A stretch of DNA of 64,000 bases from Bifidobacterium pseudocatenulatum DSM 20438 = JCM 1200 = LMG 10505 (GTDB lineage Bacteria > Actinomycetota > Actinomycetes > Actinomycetales > Bifidobacteriaceae). Below, piece by piece: positions 46,598 through 56,268 of this stretch (positions are counted from its first letter, which is position 1; each line of letters begins with the position of its first letter). The DNA lies in contig NZ_AP012330.1 of NCBI RefSeq assembly GCF_001025215.1, forward strand, positions 992,001 to 1,056,000, read 5' to 3'. The notes beneath the pieces are model-generated. The model was not told where the DNA came from. It did not search any database and worked only from the letters and a program-made list of their open reading frames with translations. The position numbers were made by a program, and so were the translations under genes.

Positions 46598-46684
46598 GCC
46601 GAGGGGCGGGGAACATGGTATTCGACATACTCAAGGCCGTTCGGCCAAGCCTACGGTCGAACACCATGTTTCCCGCCCCTCGGC
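46598..46684. repeat. 29-bp near-perfect inverted repeat with an inner hairpin
   Basis: Arms 46598-46626 and 46656-46684 are complementary over 29 positions with one G-U pair and one mismatch; outer part GCCGAGGGGCGGG. The 29-base loop contains GGCCG-TT-CGGCC. No T-run follows. Located between ilvE and the TRIC-type gene. Confidence 0.9.
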
Positions 46685-46756
46685 TTATTGTGTACGATGG
46701 GAAGTCGCGAAATCCGAGAGTGAGGGAAGTGAGGGAAGGGAAAAGGATGGGAAAGC

Positions 46757-47506
46757 ATGTCGGTGGCGTTGGAGAGTAATGCCTTCTTTTGGGGGATTGA
46801 ATATTTGGCGACGTTCTGCTGCGGCATGTGCGGCGGACTTGCCGCCGTGCGCAAAGGCTACGATATCTTCGCGATTCTCGTCACCACATGGCTCACCGCA
46901 TTGGGCGGAGGAATCATCCGTGACGTGCTGCTGGGCATCGCGCCACCGGTAGGCGTGTCGGATAAAGGACTGGTGATCGTTGCTCTGCTGGCTTCGGTGG
47001 CCGTCGCGGTGTGCCATCCCGAAATCAACAGGCTCAAATGGTCCATGCTGTCGTTGGATGCTCTGGCATTGGGATTGTATGCGGTCAACGGTACCAGCAA
47101 AGCCATGATGTACCACACGTCAGGCATGACCGCGGTTTTTCTCGGCATGTTCACCGCGCTTGGAGGTGGCCTGATTCGAGACATGCTCATCAACGAAGTG
47201 CCGATGGTGATTCGTGACAAACATTGGTATGCGGTTCCATCTGCCGTGGGGTGCGTACTGACGGTGCTTGTCTGCAAAGGCGTGGACGCTGGAATCGTCA
47301 GTTTTCCAGCCGAAGTGGTGCTTGATCTGCTGATCGTCGCATTGATGGTCAGCATGCGATTGGTATCGGTGATTTTCGACATTCAGCTTCCGGGAGCGTT
47401 GGTGCGTCATAATACATATCTGCCAAGTGAAGCGAAATATTTGAAACGACCGGTCATTCATTCTGATAAGGATTCCGACAAACGCAAGTGTGACAAGCGT
47501 AGGTAG
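46757..47506 (+). CDS. TRIC-type (UPF0126) membrane cation channel
   Basis: A 249-residue protein with seven helices made of two related halves, each with the motif ALGGGxxRD (TALGGGIIRDVLLG and TALGGGLIRDMLIN). Members of this family are prokaryotic relatives of trimeric intracellular cation channels. The C-terminus is basic and soluble. The ATG at 46757 follows AAGGATGGGAAAG. Role in the cell not known. Confidence 0.88.
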   Translation: MSVALESNAFFWGIEYLATFCCGMCGGLAAVRKGYDIFAILVTTWLTALGGGIIRDVLLGIAPPVGVSDKGLVIVALLASVAVAVCHPEINRLKWSMLSLDALALGLYAVNGTSKAMMYHTSGMTAVFLGMFTALGGGLIRDMLINEVPMVIRDKHWYAVPSAVGCVLTVLVCKGVDAGIVSFPAEVVLDLLIVALMVSMRLVSVIFDIQLPGALVRHNTYLPSEAKYLKRPVIHSDKDSDKRKCDKRR

Positions 47507-47550
47507 CGACAGTGAGATGGTAATTAAACGGAAGACATTTGCGTAACAAA

Positions 47551-47581
47551 AAATCCCGCAGGAAAAACCTGCGGGATTTTC
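47551..47581. terminator. Bidirectional terminator between the TRIC-type gene and rpsT
   Basis: AAAATCCCGCAGG (47551-47563), loop AAAAA, CCTGCGGGATTTT (47569-47581). A-rich and T-rich flanks serve both strands. Confidence 0.93.
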
Positions 47582-47603
47582 GTTAGCTGTGAGCTTCTAA
47601 AAC

Positions 47604-47864
47604 TCAGAGAGCGTTGATGGCCACGGCAAGACCGGACTTGCGGTTAGCAGCCTGGTTCTTGTGAATCACGCCAGCGCCAGCAGCCTTGTCGAGCTTCTGA
47701 GCTGCGACCTTGTAGGCGGCTTCTGCTGCGGACTTATCGCCGGCGGCGATAGCTTCACGGGTGGCGCGAACGGCAGTCTTCAGGCTGGACTTCACGGCCA
47801 CGTTGCGCTTGTGGGCCTTCTCGTTGGTGAGAACGCGCTTCTTCTGCGACTTAATGTTTGCCAC
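47604..47864 (-). CDS. rpsT: 30S ribosomal protein S20
   Basis: Binds 16S rRNA early in small-subunit assembly. The 86 residues have the family pattern [20 protein letters not shown] at the start and many Lys and Ala. Starts at GTG 47864 with GGAGA upstream. Transcribed divergently from lepA, the usual neighbour in actinobacteria. Confidence 0.97.
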   Translation of the reverse strand: MANIKSQKKRVLTNEKAHKRNVAVKSSLKTAVRATREAIAAGDKSAAEAAYKVAAQKLDKAAGAGVIHKNQAANRKSGLAVAINAL

Positions 47865-48020
47865 TATTTCTCCAAACGACGTTTTCTATAAGGACATACA
47901 AACGATGATGATAACATGGCGCGCGGATAAATTGCCAACGGGCTTAGGAGTGTCGCGACTCACCATGCCGATACTAGCAGTTAGAATCGTTTGCGTCGAA
48001 TATTTCAAGAGGAGGATGGC

Positions 48021-49901
48021 GTGGGCCAGCAGCATAACCAGCCCGGTTTCACCGATCAGTCGTTGATTCGCAATTTCTGCATCATCGCGCATATCGATCA
48101 CGGCAAGTCCACGGTGGCAGACCGTATTCTGCAGCTCAGCGGCATCGTGCCCGAACGTGAGATGCGTGATCGTTTCCTGGATCGTATGGATATTGAGCAG
48201 GAGCGTGGCATCACCATCAAATCGCAGGCTGTGCGCGTGCCGTGGACGTTCGACGGCACTGAATATACCCTCGGCATGATCGACACTCCAGGCCACGTCG
48301 ATTTCACTTATGAGGTTTCCCGCGCTCTCGCCGCATGCGAAGGCGCAGTGCTGCTTGTCGACGCGACGCAGGGCATCGAAGCGCAGACCCTGTCGAACCT
48401 GTATATGGCCATCGACCATGATCTGGCCATCATTCCTGTACTGAACAAAATCGATCTTCCCAGCGCGGAACCAGACAAGCATGCCGAGGAAATCGCAGGT
48501 CTGATTGGTTGCGATCCTTCCGAAGTGCTGCGCGTGTCCGGTAAAACCGGTGAAGGCGTGACCGAACTGCTCGACCGCATTGTTGCCGACGTTCCTGCAC
48601 CAACCGGCGATCCGGAAGCTCCCGCGCGTGCGCTGATCTTCGACTCCGTCTACGACTCCTACCGCGGCATCGTCACCTACATTCGTATGGTCGATGGCGA
48701 GTTGCGTTCCCGTGAGAAACTGCACATGATGGGTATCGGCATGACCCATGATCCGATTGAAATCGGCGTGATCAGCCCAGACATGATGCCTACGAAGGCG
48801 CTTGGTGCGGGTGAGGTCGGTTATGTTATCACCGGCGCGAAAGACGTCAGCCAGTCCAAGGTGGGCGACACCATCACTTCCGCGCTCAAGCCTGCGGCCG
48901 ATCCGCTCGAAGGCTATCGTGACCCGCAGCCCATGGTCTACGCTGGCCTGTTCCCAATCGACAACGCGCAGTATCCGGAACTTCGTGAGGCGCTCGACAA
49001 GCTCAAGCTCAACGACGCGGCTTTGATCTACGAGCCGGAAACGTCCGTGGCGTTGGGTTTCGGTTTCCGCTGCGGCTTCCTTGGCCTGCTGCATATGGAA
49101 ATCGTGACCGAACGACTGAGCCGCGAATTCGATCTCGACTTGATCTCCACCGCACCGAACGTGCCATACGAGGTCACCGCGGAAGACAATTCCGTGCATC
49201 GTGTGACCAATCCGAGCGAATTCCCCGACGGCAAGATCAAGCAGATCGTCGAACCGGTGGTTGCCGCCGACATCATCACTCCGAAGGAATTCATCGGCGC
49301 GGTTATGGACTTGTGCCAGGACCATCGTGGACAGATGGGCACTATGGAATATATTTCCGCCGACCGTGTGGAAATGCATTATCGCATTCCGTTGGCCGAA
49401 ATCGTGTTCGACTTCTTCGACCAGTTGAAGAGCCGCACCAAGGGCTATGCGTCGCTCGACTACCATGAGGACGGCGAACAGTCCGCCGATCTGGTGAAGG
49501 TCGATATTCTCATCCAGGGTGAGAAGGTCGATGCGTTCAGCGCCATCGTGCATAAGGATAAGGCGTATTCCTACGGCGTGATGATGACGAAGAAGTTGCG
49601 TGAGCTCATTCCTCGCCAGCAGTTCGAAATTCCGATTCAGGCCGCCATCGGCTCCCGCATTATCGCACGTGAGAACATTCGCGCACTGCGCAAGGACGTG
49701 CTCGCCAAGTGTTATGGCGGCGATATTTCCCGTAAGCGCAAGCTGCTCGAAAAGCAGAAGGCCGGCAAGAAGCGTATGAAGATGCTCGGCCATGTCGAGG
49801 TGCCGCAGGAGGCGTTCATCGCCGCATTGTCGACCGGAGACGCAGGCAACGACCGCGACACCAAAGACAAGATTCGCGCCGCCCAGAAAACCGAAGGCTG
49901 A
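48021..49901 (+). CDS. lepA: Elongation factor 4 (LepA)
   Basis: Ribosome-binding GTPase that back-translocates or aids subunit biogenesis. The 626 residues contain G1 [11 protein letters not shown]3 DTPGHVDF, G4 NKIDLP and the LepA-specific C-terminal domain rich in Lys ([18 protein letters not shown]). GTG 48021 behind AAGAGGAGG is chosen; an in-frame TTG ten codons upstream has no such site. Its stop shares one base with the start of hemW. Confidence 0.96.
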   Translation: MGQQHNQPGFTDQSLIRNFCIIAHIDHGKSTVADRILQLSGIVPEREMRDRFLDRMDIEQERGITIKSQAVRVPWTFDGTEYTLGMIDTPGHVDFTYEVSRALAACEGAVLLVDATQGIEAQTLSNLYMAIDHDLAIIPVLNKIDLPSAEPDKHAEEIAGLIGCDPSEVLRVSGKTGEGVTELLDRIVADVPAPTGDPEAPARALIFDSVYDSYRGIVTYIRMVDGELRSREKLHMMGIGMTHDPIEIGVISPDMMPTKALGAGEVGYVITGAKDVSQSKVGDTITSALKPAADPLEGYRDPQPMVYAGLFPIDNAQYPELREALDKLKLNDAALIYEPETSVALGFGFRCGFLGLLHMEIVTERLSREFDLDLISTAPNVPYEVTAEDNSVHRVTNPSEFPDGKIKQIVEPVVAADIITPKEFIGAVMDLCQDHRGQMGTMEYISADRVEMHYRIPLAEIVFDFFDQLKSRTKGYASLDYHEDGEQSADLVKVDILIQGEKVDAFSAIVHKDKAYSYGVMMTKKLRELIPRQQFEIPIQAAIGSRIIARENIRALRKDVLAKCYGGDISRKRKLLEKQKAGKKRMKMLGHVEVPQEAFIAALSTGDAGNDRDTKDKIRAAQKTEG

Positions 49902-51106
49902 TGTTCGAAGCCTACATTCATGTGCCGTTCTGCATACGGCGCTGTGGGTACTGTGATTTCAACACGTATACCGCTGTCGACATGGGAGCGGGCGCTTCGC
50001 GTGGCAATTACGCCAATATGGTGATTCGCGAGATGTCAATCGTCCATGATTGGCAGATCGCGCATGGCGTTAACGAACCGGAAGCGGCCACCGTCTTTTT
50101 CGGCGGTGGCACTCCCACGATTCTGAAAGCCTCGGATCTGGTCGCCATGTTGAATGCCGTGCGTGACACGTGGGGCATTGCCGACAATGCGGAAATCACC
50201 ACCGAAGCGAATCCGGACACGGTGAACGCCGATTACGTGAAGGAACTCGCGGACGGCGGATTCAACCGCATCTCTTTCGGCATGCAGTCGGCTGTGCCAA
50301 GCGTGCTGAAAACATTGGATCGTACGCATACCCCGGCCAATGTGGCGGCGGGAATCGCAGCGGCAAATGCTGCCGGCATGCGTTCCAGCGTGGATTTGAT
50401 TTACGGTGCGCCGGGGGAGAGTCTCGACGATTGGCGTGTTTCCGTACGGACGGCGATCGACTTGGGTGTTGACCATATTTCGGCATATGCGTTGACCGTC
50501 GCACCGAACACGAAAATGGGACGTCAGATTGCTGTTGGAACCTTGCCTACGCCTGATGATGACGATGAGGCGACCAAGTATGAGATTGCCGACGATCTAC
50601 TGAGCGCAGCCGGTCTTGAATGGTATGAGATCAGCAATTGGGCACGTCCTGGTTATGAATCGCAACATAATCTTGGCTATTGGCGCAATGTTGATTGGGC
50701 GGGGCTCGGTCCCGGCGCACACAGCCATTACGGCAATGTGATGGATGTTGAACAGTCCACGTCGGCTGAAACATCTGAAACGGTCAAATCGTCGGGCTTG
50801 CGCAGCTGGGATATTGCGCATCCTCGCATGTGGGGGCAGGCTATCAACGATGATAATGTGCCATGGTCGGGAAGCGAACGAATCTCCAACGAGGAGAACC
50901 TCGAAGAAATCATCATGCTTGGTCTGCGCATACGTGAGGGTCTGGATTTGAGTCGCCTTGGAAACATGGTTGATATGGCTCGCATCCAGCCCATGGAAGA
51001 CGAAGGCCTTATCGTTATCCGTGACGGACGTGTGATTCCAACCCGAACCGGACGCTTGCTCAACGACACCGTCATCGAGCGTTTCTTCGACGCCTGCTCG
51101 TTGTAA
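49901..51106 (+). CDS. hemW: HemW-like radical SAM heme chaperone
   Basis: Radical SAM protein of the HemW (formerly HemN-like) group, which carries heme to target proteins rather than oxidising coproporphyrinogen. The 401 residues begin FEAYIHVPFCIRRCGYCDFN, with the cluster motif C-x3-C-x2-C, and contain FFGGGTPTIL and DLIYGAPGESLDDWR. It lacks the N-terminal extension of true HemN. Overlaps lepA by one base, so the two are probably co-translated. Confidence 0.92.
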   Translation: MFEAYIHVPFCIRRCGYCDFNTYTAVDMGAGASRGNYANMVIREMSIVHDWQIAHGVNEPEAATVFFGGGTPTILKASDLVAMLNAVRDTWGIADNAEITTEANPDTVNADYVKELADGGFNRISFGMQSAVPSVLKTLDRTHTPANVAAGIAAANAAGMRSSVDLIYGAPGESLDDWRVSVRTAIDLGVDHISAYALTVAPNTKMGRQIAVGTLPTPDDDDEATKYEIADDLLSAAGLEWYEISNWARPGYESQHNLGYWRNVDWAGLGPGAHSHYGNVMDVEQSTSAETSETVKSSGLRSWDIAHPRMWGQAINDDNVPWSGSERISNEENLEEIIMLGLRIREGLDLSRLGNMVDMARIQPMEDEGLIVIRDGRVIPTRTGRLLNDTVIERFFDACSL

Positions 51107-51180
51107 TGCCGATAATCCTCTGACGAATTGGTTTTAGATGATCCATCTTGGTATGGGTGGATACAGTGTGCAGATTGAAA

Positions 51181-51216
51181 CGGGCCTCGGATGCAGGTTG
51201 TTGCATTCCAGGCCCG
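51181..51216 (-). terminator. Terminator of the TPP-riboswitch operon
   Basis: CGGGCCT (51181-51187) pairs with AGGCCCG (51210-51216), with an inner ATGCA/TGCAT stem. On the minus strand it is followed by GTTTC, so it lies behind the dehydrogenase gene. The T-run is weak. Confidence 0.7.
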
Positions 51217-51259
51217 ATGGCATAGAGCCTAGAACGAGGCTGTCACCGGATGTTCGTAA

Positions 51260-52057
51260 TCAGCGCATCGTGAGTCCGCCATCGACATGCAACGTCTGAC
51301 CGGTGACGAAACGAGCGTCCTCGCCAACCAGCATCGCCACACCGCCCGCAATATCATCAGCCGTGGCAAGCCTGCCCAAAGGCGTCTGCGCGATGATGCG
51401 CTCGCGGACGTCTTCGGTGGTGGCGCGGCTCGAATCCGTGCCCACGGTCAAACCGGCCGCGATGGCGTTCACCGTGACGCCCCACGCTCCGGCCTCCTGC
51501 GCCAGCGAGCGCGTGAATCCGATGAGTGCTCCTTTGGCTGCGATGTAGTCGTGGTAGGGGACGATCGGGCTGTCTACGAGGTTGCTGGAGATGTTGACGA
51601 TGCGTCCCCATGATTGGCGTCGCATGTAGGGCAGCGCGGTCGTGCAGGTGTTGTAGGTGCCTTTGAGACATCCTTCGAGTTGGGTCGCGTAGTCGTTCCA
51701 GCTGGTGTTGCTGAAGGTGTTGCGGTTGCGTGGGTCGAACGAGTAGTGGCTGAGCGCGTTGTTGATGAGGATGTCGATGCCTCCGAAGGTGTTGGCTGTG
51801 GTTTGTGCGAGTTCGTTGACTTGGGTTTCGTCGGTCACGTCGGCTTTGCATGTGATGACGCGTCCTTGTGCGTCCGCTTCGTTTTCGATGTGTTGCTTGG
51901 TGTGTTGGGCGCGTTCGTCGTTGCTTAGGTAGTCGATGGTCACGTTGGCGCCGAGTTGTGCGAGTCTGAGTGCGATTGCGGCGCCGATGCCTCGGCTTGC
52001 GCCGGTGATGATGGCGGTTTTGCCGGTGAGTGTCCGGTGTTCGGATTGCTGGTTCAC
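51260..52057 (-). CDS. Short-chain dehydrogenase/reductase, last gene of the TPP-riboswitch operon
   Basis: NAD(P)-dependent oxidoreductase of the classical SDR family (265 residues). Cofactor loop TGASRGIG (18-25), NNA at 99-101, and the active site S158, Y171, K175 (YIAAK) are all present. It resembles FabG-type reductases, yet its place behind luxE- and luxC-like genes suggests that it reduces the aldehyde made by them to an alcohol. Start GTG 52057 with AAAGGA. Only 16 bases separate it from the luxC-like gene. Confidence 0.9.
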   Translation of the reverse strand: MNQQSEHRTLTGKTAIITGASRGIGAAIALRLAQLGANVTIDYLSNDERAQHTKQHIENEADAQGRVITCKADVTDETQVNELAQTTANTFGGIDILINNALSHYSFDPRNRNTFSNTSWNDYATQLEGCLKGTYNTCTTALPYMRRQSWGRIVNISSNLVDSPIVPYHDYIAAKGALIGFTRSLAQEAGAWGVTVNAIAAGLTVGTDSSRATTEDVRERIIAQTPLGRLATADDIAGGVAMLVGEDARFVTGQTLHVDGGLTMR

Positions 52058-52073
52058 GTAAGGTCCTTTGGGA

Positions 52074-53573
52074 TTATTCGTAGTCGATGTCGAAGGTGTC
52101 GGCGTAACGGTCGGTGTTGCGTTCGATGTCGACGGCTCTGACGAGGTCGAGGATGTTGAATCCGCCGTCGTGGTGCCATCCGGATTTCGCGCGGTTCATT
52201 TCTCCGACGGGGCAGATGCGGTCGATGCCGTATTCGCCCACTTGTTGCGCGAGTGCGAACAGTCTGGATGAGCTTGTGGCGATCGCGCAGGTTTGCAGCC
52301 ACTCGCGGTAGGGTTTCAGTGTGGGCAGCGCGTGTTTGAGTTGGTCCACGGCGACGATGTTAATGGTGCGGTTGAGCGGTGTCCCCAACGAGGGGAGACT
52401 GCTGGTATTGGGGTAGTAGAGCACGGTCCAGTCGGTGCCTTGCGGCGATTCGATGACGAACGGTGCCTGTGGGTCGGCCTGTGCGGCGCTGTCTGGAGTC
52501 ATGGACGTCATGAACAGCGCTTGCATCTCGGTTTGAGAGCGTGCCCTGCGGATGGCGAGGGATTCCGTGTCGGAAGGGGTTGATCGTGGATATTTGCGTT
52601 GTTGCGAGTCGAGCTCGCTGGCGAGCAGTTCCGCCGTCTGAGCGGGGGAGATGGCTCCGCCGCGTTCCACGAAGATGGTTTGCGGCGCCAGGCAGCTTTG
52701 CTGGTCGTAGGTGGCCACGTCCACGGCCATACGGTGCACGGTTTGCACGTGAGTGTCCGCGCGTAGCGCTTCACGTCCGATGAGTGAGAAGCCGATGCGT
52801 GCGCCATAGCTGAGGAACGGTTTGCCCGCGCTCACGCGTGGACGGATCGCCTCGGTGGTGTGCGACGAACCGTAGGCGATCACGGCGTTCGCTTCGCCGA
52901 TCGCCACGTCTTCAAGCTCTACCGTGCCGCCGCGCCACGGCACTATGGCCAATACGTCGGCGAGATCCGGGTTGATCTGTGTCAGAGAACGAGCGAACAG
53001 TACGGGCATCAGCGGTTCGTCGAACGATGATTTGCCGATGATCGCGCTTTTCGTCAGCAGACTCATGGTCATGCTCCATACGGGAATGCCGGGAACATTG
53101 CTGGAAAACACGTGGAATGTCAAGTCCGGCCCGTACAGGCGCGTGTATCCGCCGGACTTGTTCGGTCGGTATTCGTCCAGCATGCGCGGGCTTGGCAGTT
53201 CGTCATCAAGAAAACGCAATAGTTCGCGTCTGCGGAACATGCGCATGTAACGTTTCAGTTCGATACGCGTCATCGTCGCGTCATAGCCGGTGATGGAGGG
53301 AATCAGAGACTCCGCTATCTGGCGACCCTCATAATCGGGATTCGTCCACAATTCCACCGCCTCGCCGATGATGTCGACGATGTGTTCGACGGAATATGCT
53401 GCCAATGTCTGCGATCGATTGCAACGCGTTGTCTCGCACAAATCTTGGACAGTCTCAGGCGTGAGTACCGGATAACGCAACGTGACCTCACCGCGGTCGG
53501 TGAGAACGCCGCGTGTTTCGAAATCCTCAAATACGAAGCCGCGCGGCGCATGGAAAATGTCGATGACGCTCAT
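52074..53573 (-). CDS. LuxC-like acyl-thioester reductase
   Basis: Member of the LuxC family, which reduces an enzyme-bound or CoA-bound acyl group to the aldehyde using NADPH. From ATG 53573 it has 499 residues; the catalytic cysteine is C294 in YDQQSCLAPQT, at about the position known from luminous bacteria (near 286). The region FHVFSSNVPGIPVWSMTMSL belongs to the nucleotide-binding domain. A longer frame upstream lies inside the luxE-like gene. The ATG overlaps the stop of the luxE-like gene (ATGA), so the two proteins are likely made in equal amounts and work as a complex, as LuxC and LuxE do. No luciferase gene (luxAB) is present in the window. Confidence 0.9.
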   Translation of the reverse strand: MSVIDIFHAPRGFVFEDFETRGVLTDRGEVTLRYPVLTPETVQDLCETTRCNRSQTLAAYSVEHIVDIIGEAVELWTNPDYEGRQIAESLIPSITGYDATMTRIELKRYMRMFRRRELLRFLDDELPSPRMLDEYRPNKSGGYTRLYGPDLTFHVFSSNVPGIPVWSMTMSLLTKSAIIGKSSFDEPLMPVLFARSLTQINPDLADVLAIVPWRGGTVELEDVAIGEANAVIAYGSSHTTEAIRPRVSAGKPFLSYGARIGFSLIGREALRADTHVQTVHRMAVDVATYDQQSCLAPQTIFVERGGAISPAQTAELLASELDSQQRKYPRSTPSDTESLAIRRARSQTEMQALFMTSMTPDSAAQADPQAPFVIESPQGTDWTVLYYPNTSSLPSLGTPLNRTINIVAVDQLKHALPTLKPYREWLQTCAIATSSSRLFALAQQVGEYGIDRICPVGEMNRAKSGWHHDGGFNILDLVRAVDIERNTDRYADTFDIDYE

Positions 53574-54694
53574 GCGTTTGCCGCCATCACCTCGTCGACG
53601 GCGATGGAGCAGCCGCGTGCCTCCGCACCCTTCGCACGACCGTTGAGCTCGTAACCGGAATCGGTGCGCACGCCAAGATCTTCGGTCAGAATCGCCAGAC
53701 AGGAATTCCAATTCGCCAAATCGTAATGCGCGATCACCCCCTGCTCGCCATCGGCGACAGGCGTGAGCGTCGCCGGATCGAGGAACACGGAACGAACCCA
53801 CGACGGCGTCGCCTTCAGATAATTCGACGAACCATCCGTATAGTACGACAGCAGATTCTGATCGTAAATCTGCGAACTCAACTCCGTCATACCGTACATG
53901 TTCACGCAATGCGTGCGTGCGACGCCAAACACCTCAAGGAACTTCGCATACAAATCATCGACGGTCATATCGGTTTTCGTACTCTTGAAACCACCGGTAT
54001 CGAAAACACGCGAATCCTTCGCCAACGCATAGGTTTTGCCCCGCTCGGCAAGATAGTCAAGCAGATACAGATACGCGGACGAAGCGCCCATCAGCATCAC
54101 CGGCTCGCCGTCTGCCACCGACTGATCAAGGAACTTTTCCACACCAGCGAAGTCCAAACCATCCTCATGGAAGAAGAAGCCGCTGCCCTCGCTGCCGCAC
54201 TGCTCCACCGCACGCGTCAGATAACGGGCCAACGAACCATTATGATTCATCTCCCAGGCAGGGGAGAGCACCGCGATACGCATGCGCTCACGGTCAGGCA
54301 TGATGAAATGACGGAACGGGCCGATCATCGACGCATCCCACACCTCAAGATCAGGATGATAGTTGCGTCCACGCTGACCCGGATGCGTAGTGCCGCTGGT
54401 CATGAACACTGCCTCGCAATCATCTTCAGGCACCGAAGTGAGCGTCAGCATCTTGAACCCATCCACCGGCATCGGCGGAATATCCATCCAATCCGACAAC
54501 ATCTGCGGAGTCACCCTACGAGACATGCAATACGCGCGATACTGCATGTTATGGGCAAACTGGAAAGCGAAAATCTTATGTGCGAGCGCGTCGAACGCCT
54601 CATCCGGAGCGACCTCGCAACCATACTTTTCGATGAACTCAAGCACGTTTGCCTTGACTTCCTGCGCGTCGGCACCCAACGACATTGATGTCAT
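53570..54694 (-). CDS. LuxE-like acyl-protein synthetase
   Basis: Activates a carboxylic acid with ATP and carries the acyl group on a cysteine for transfer to the reductase. The 374 residues show the adenylate-binding motif AVFMTSGTTHPGQRGRNYHP and MYGMTELSSQIYD. C362, in RGCSIAVDEV near the C-terminus, matches the near-terminal acyl-carrying cysteine of LuxE. GAAAGGAAT precedes ATG 54694. It starts 45 bases after the permease gene with no terminator between, so it should be on the riboswitch transcript. The acid substrate is unknown and need not be a fatty acid. Confidence 0.9.
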   Translation of the reverse strand: MTSMSLGADAQEVKANVLEFIEKYGCEVAPDEAFDALAHKIFAFQFAHNMQYRAYCMSRRVTPQMLSDWMDIPPMPVDGFKMLTLTSVPEDDCEAVFMTSGTTHPGQRGRNYHPDLEVWDASMIGPFRHFIMPDRERMRIAVLSPAWEMNHNGSLARYLTRAVEQCGSEGSGFFFHEDGLDFAGVEKFLDQSVADGEPVMLMGASSAYLYLLDYLAERGKTYALAKDSRVFDTGGFKSTKTDMTVDDLYAKFLEVFGVARTHCVNMYGMTELSSQIYDQNLLSYYTDGSSNYLKATPSWVRSVFLDPATLTPVADGEQGVIAHYDLANWNSCLAILTEDLGVRTDSGYELNGRAKGAEARGCSIAVDEVMAANA

Positions 54695-54739
54695 ATGCGG
54701 TATTCCTTTCTATAAACGATACTGATATTCGAAAGCAAA

Positions 54740-56086
54740 TCAGATCTGCGACGGAACTTCAGCTTCGCTGTTTCCTTTACGACGATTGATCAGATTCGGC
54801 AGGTCGATCAGCAGTGCCTTGAGAATCACCACACAGAACGCCCCAACCAGAATCGAATTGGAGAAGAACACGTGAGCGCCGCCCTCCAAGCCGCTCAACG
54901 CGCTCGGCAGCGCGATGCCCAACAGCAGGGACAATCCAATGACCGCCTGGGAACGGTCGTTCGACTCCACCTTGCGCAGCGTATTGAAGCCCGTGCTGAT
55001 CAGGCTTGCCGCGGCCGGCAGGAAAATGCCGCCGATCACAGGGGAAGGAATCAACGACAATACCGCTCCGGCCTTCGGAATGAAACCAAGAACCACAAAT
55101 ACCACGCCGGCGATGATCACCGGCACACGGGTACGGGTCTTGCCCTCATCCGTGACCTTAAGCAACGCGACATTCTGCGGATACGCGGTAGTGGTGAAAC
55201 CGCCGATCATCGAAGAAATCGCGGAACCGGCAGCCTCGCCGGCCAAACCATAACGAACCTGACGATCCTCAAGCTTGACGCCCTGGATCTCACTGGCCGC
55301 CTGATACACGCCAAGCGCCTCCATAATCGCAACCATATATGCGATGAAGAACGGCACAAACACCGCCGCATCAAAGTCAAAACCGCCATACGGCATAATC
55401 TGAGGAAGACCAAACCAAGGCTTCGACGCGACACCGGAAAAATCAGCCATGCCAAATACCATCGAAAGCGCAGTGCCGGCAACCAGAGCAATCAGATAGG
55501 AAAGCGCCCTGACCATACCCTTGCCGAACTGGGAAAGCGCCACCACCAGCACGCAAGTCACGATAGACACGGCCAACGTCTTCGGATCGGCAAAACCATC
55601 ATCGCCGGGAGCGCCACCAAGAAACTCGCTCAACGTGAAACTCGACAGCGAAACGCCAACCAGAAAAATAATCACGCCCGACACCATCGGCGCGAACAGA
55701 AAACGCATCTTCTCAATCACACGGGTCAGACACAGCACCAAGAAAATCAGCGAACTGACAAAAATCGACGTACCAGCGGCAGCCAACGAACCAGCAGTGC
55801 CCGCAGCGATCATCAACGCATCGAACGCGGCGGACGGACCCTGCACAATCGGCAAACGCACCAACCTCGTGGCCTGAATCAATGTGACCAAACCAGACAC
55901 AATGAAAATGGCATTCACCATATTTGACGACAACGCCAACGGCAAGCCAATGGCACCAGCCACAAACACCGGATCAAGCCACACATTGGACACCAACACA
56001 TGCTGCAAACCCAGCAGCACATTCTTCGGAGTCAACTTCTTCGAACCCGAACCAAGCTGCTCAGGCACCTGCGACGCATCAGACAC
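54740..56086 (-). CDS. NCS2-family permease under TPP riboswitch control
   Basis: Membrane transporter of the nucleobase-cation symporter-2 family (uracil/xanthine permease-like). From GTG 56086 it has 448 residues and about 12-14 helices; the signatures LVRLPIVQGPSAAFDALM and GGFTTTAYPQNVALL are typical of NCS2. Control by a TPP riboswitch implies a thiamine-related cargo instead of a purine or uracil; the pyrimidine moiety of thiamine would suit a nucleobase-type transporter. AAGGGA before the GTG can be masked by upstream leader sequence. A longer frame to 56173 would start inside the riboswitch. Confidence 0.9.
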   Translation of the reverse strand: MSDASQVPEQLGSGSKKLTPKNVLLGLQHVLVSNVWLDPVFVAGAIGLPLALSSNMVNAIFIVSGLVTLIQATRLVRLPIVQGPSAAFDALMIAAGTAGSLAAAGTSIFVSSLIFLVLCLTRVIEKMRFLFAPMVSGVIIFLVGVSLSSFTLSEFLGGAPGDDGFADPKTLAVSIVTCVLVVALSQFGKGMVRALSYLIALVAGTALSMVFGMADFSGVASKPWFGLPQIMPYGGFDFDAAVFVPFFIAYMVAIMEALGVYQAASEIQGVKLEDRQVRYGLAGEAAGSAISSMIGGFTTTAYPQNVALLKVTDEGKTRTRVPVIIAGVVFVVLGFIPKAGAVLSLIPSPVIGGIFLPAAASLISTGFNTLRKVESNDRSQAVIGLSLLLGIALPSALSGLEGGAHVFFSNSILVGAFCVVILKALLIDLPNLINRRKGNSEAEVPSQI

Positions 56087-56167
56087 GCCAAATCCCTTCT
56101 CTTTCCACGAAACACACGGCCAAACACCAGCCGTCAGCACAGAGAAGACGCGCACGCGCACCGTTCG

Positions 56168-56253
56168 TAACATCCCTACGCAGGCACTACCCTGTTCAGG
56201 TCATAAGGGTCCGGGCAAACGCCCATCTCAGCCACATCGGCTCCCCTGTACTC
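56168..56253 (-). promoter_or_regulatory. TPP riboswitch (THI element)
   Basis: The minus strand reads AGGGGAGCC, GGCTGAGATGGG, then ACCCTTATGACCTGAACAG, GGGTAGTGCCTGCGTAGGGA, i.e. the conserved pyrimidine-sensing CUGAGA core, the ACCUGA pyrophosphate-side motif and the closing GCGUAGGGA, in the right order and spacing. High thiamine pyrophosphate would switch off the genes downstream. The leader from 56087 to 56167 follows. Confidence 0.95.
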
Positions 56254-56268
56254 TTCGGACAACCACCA

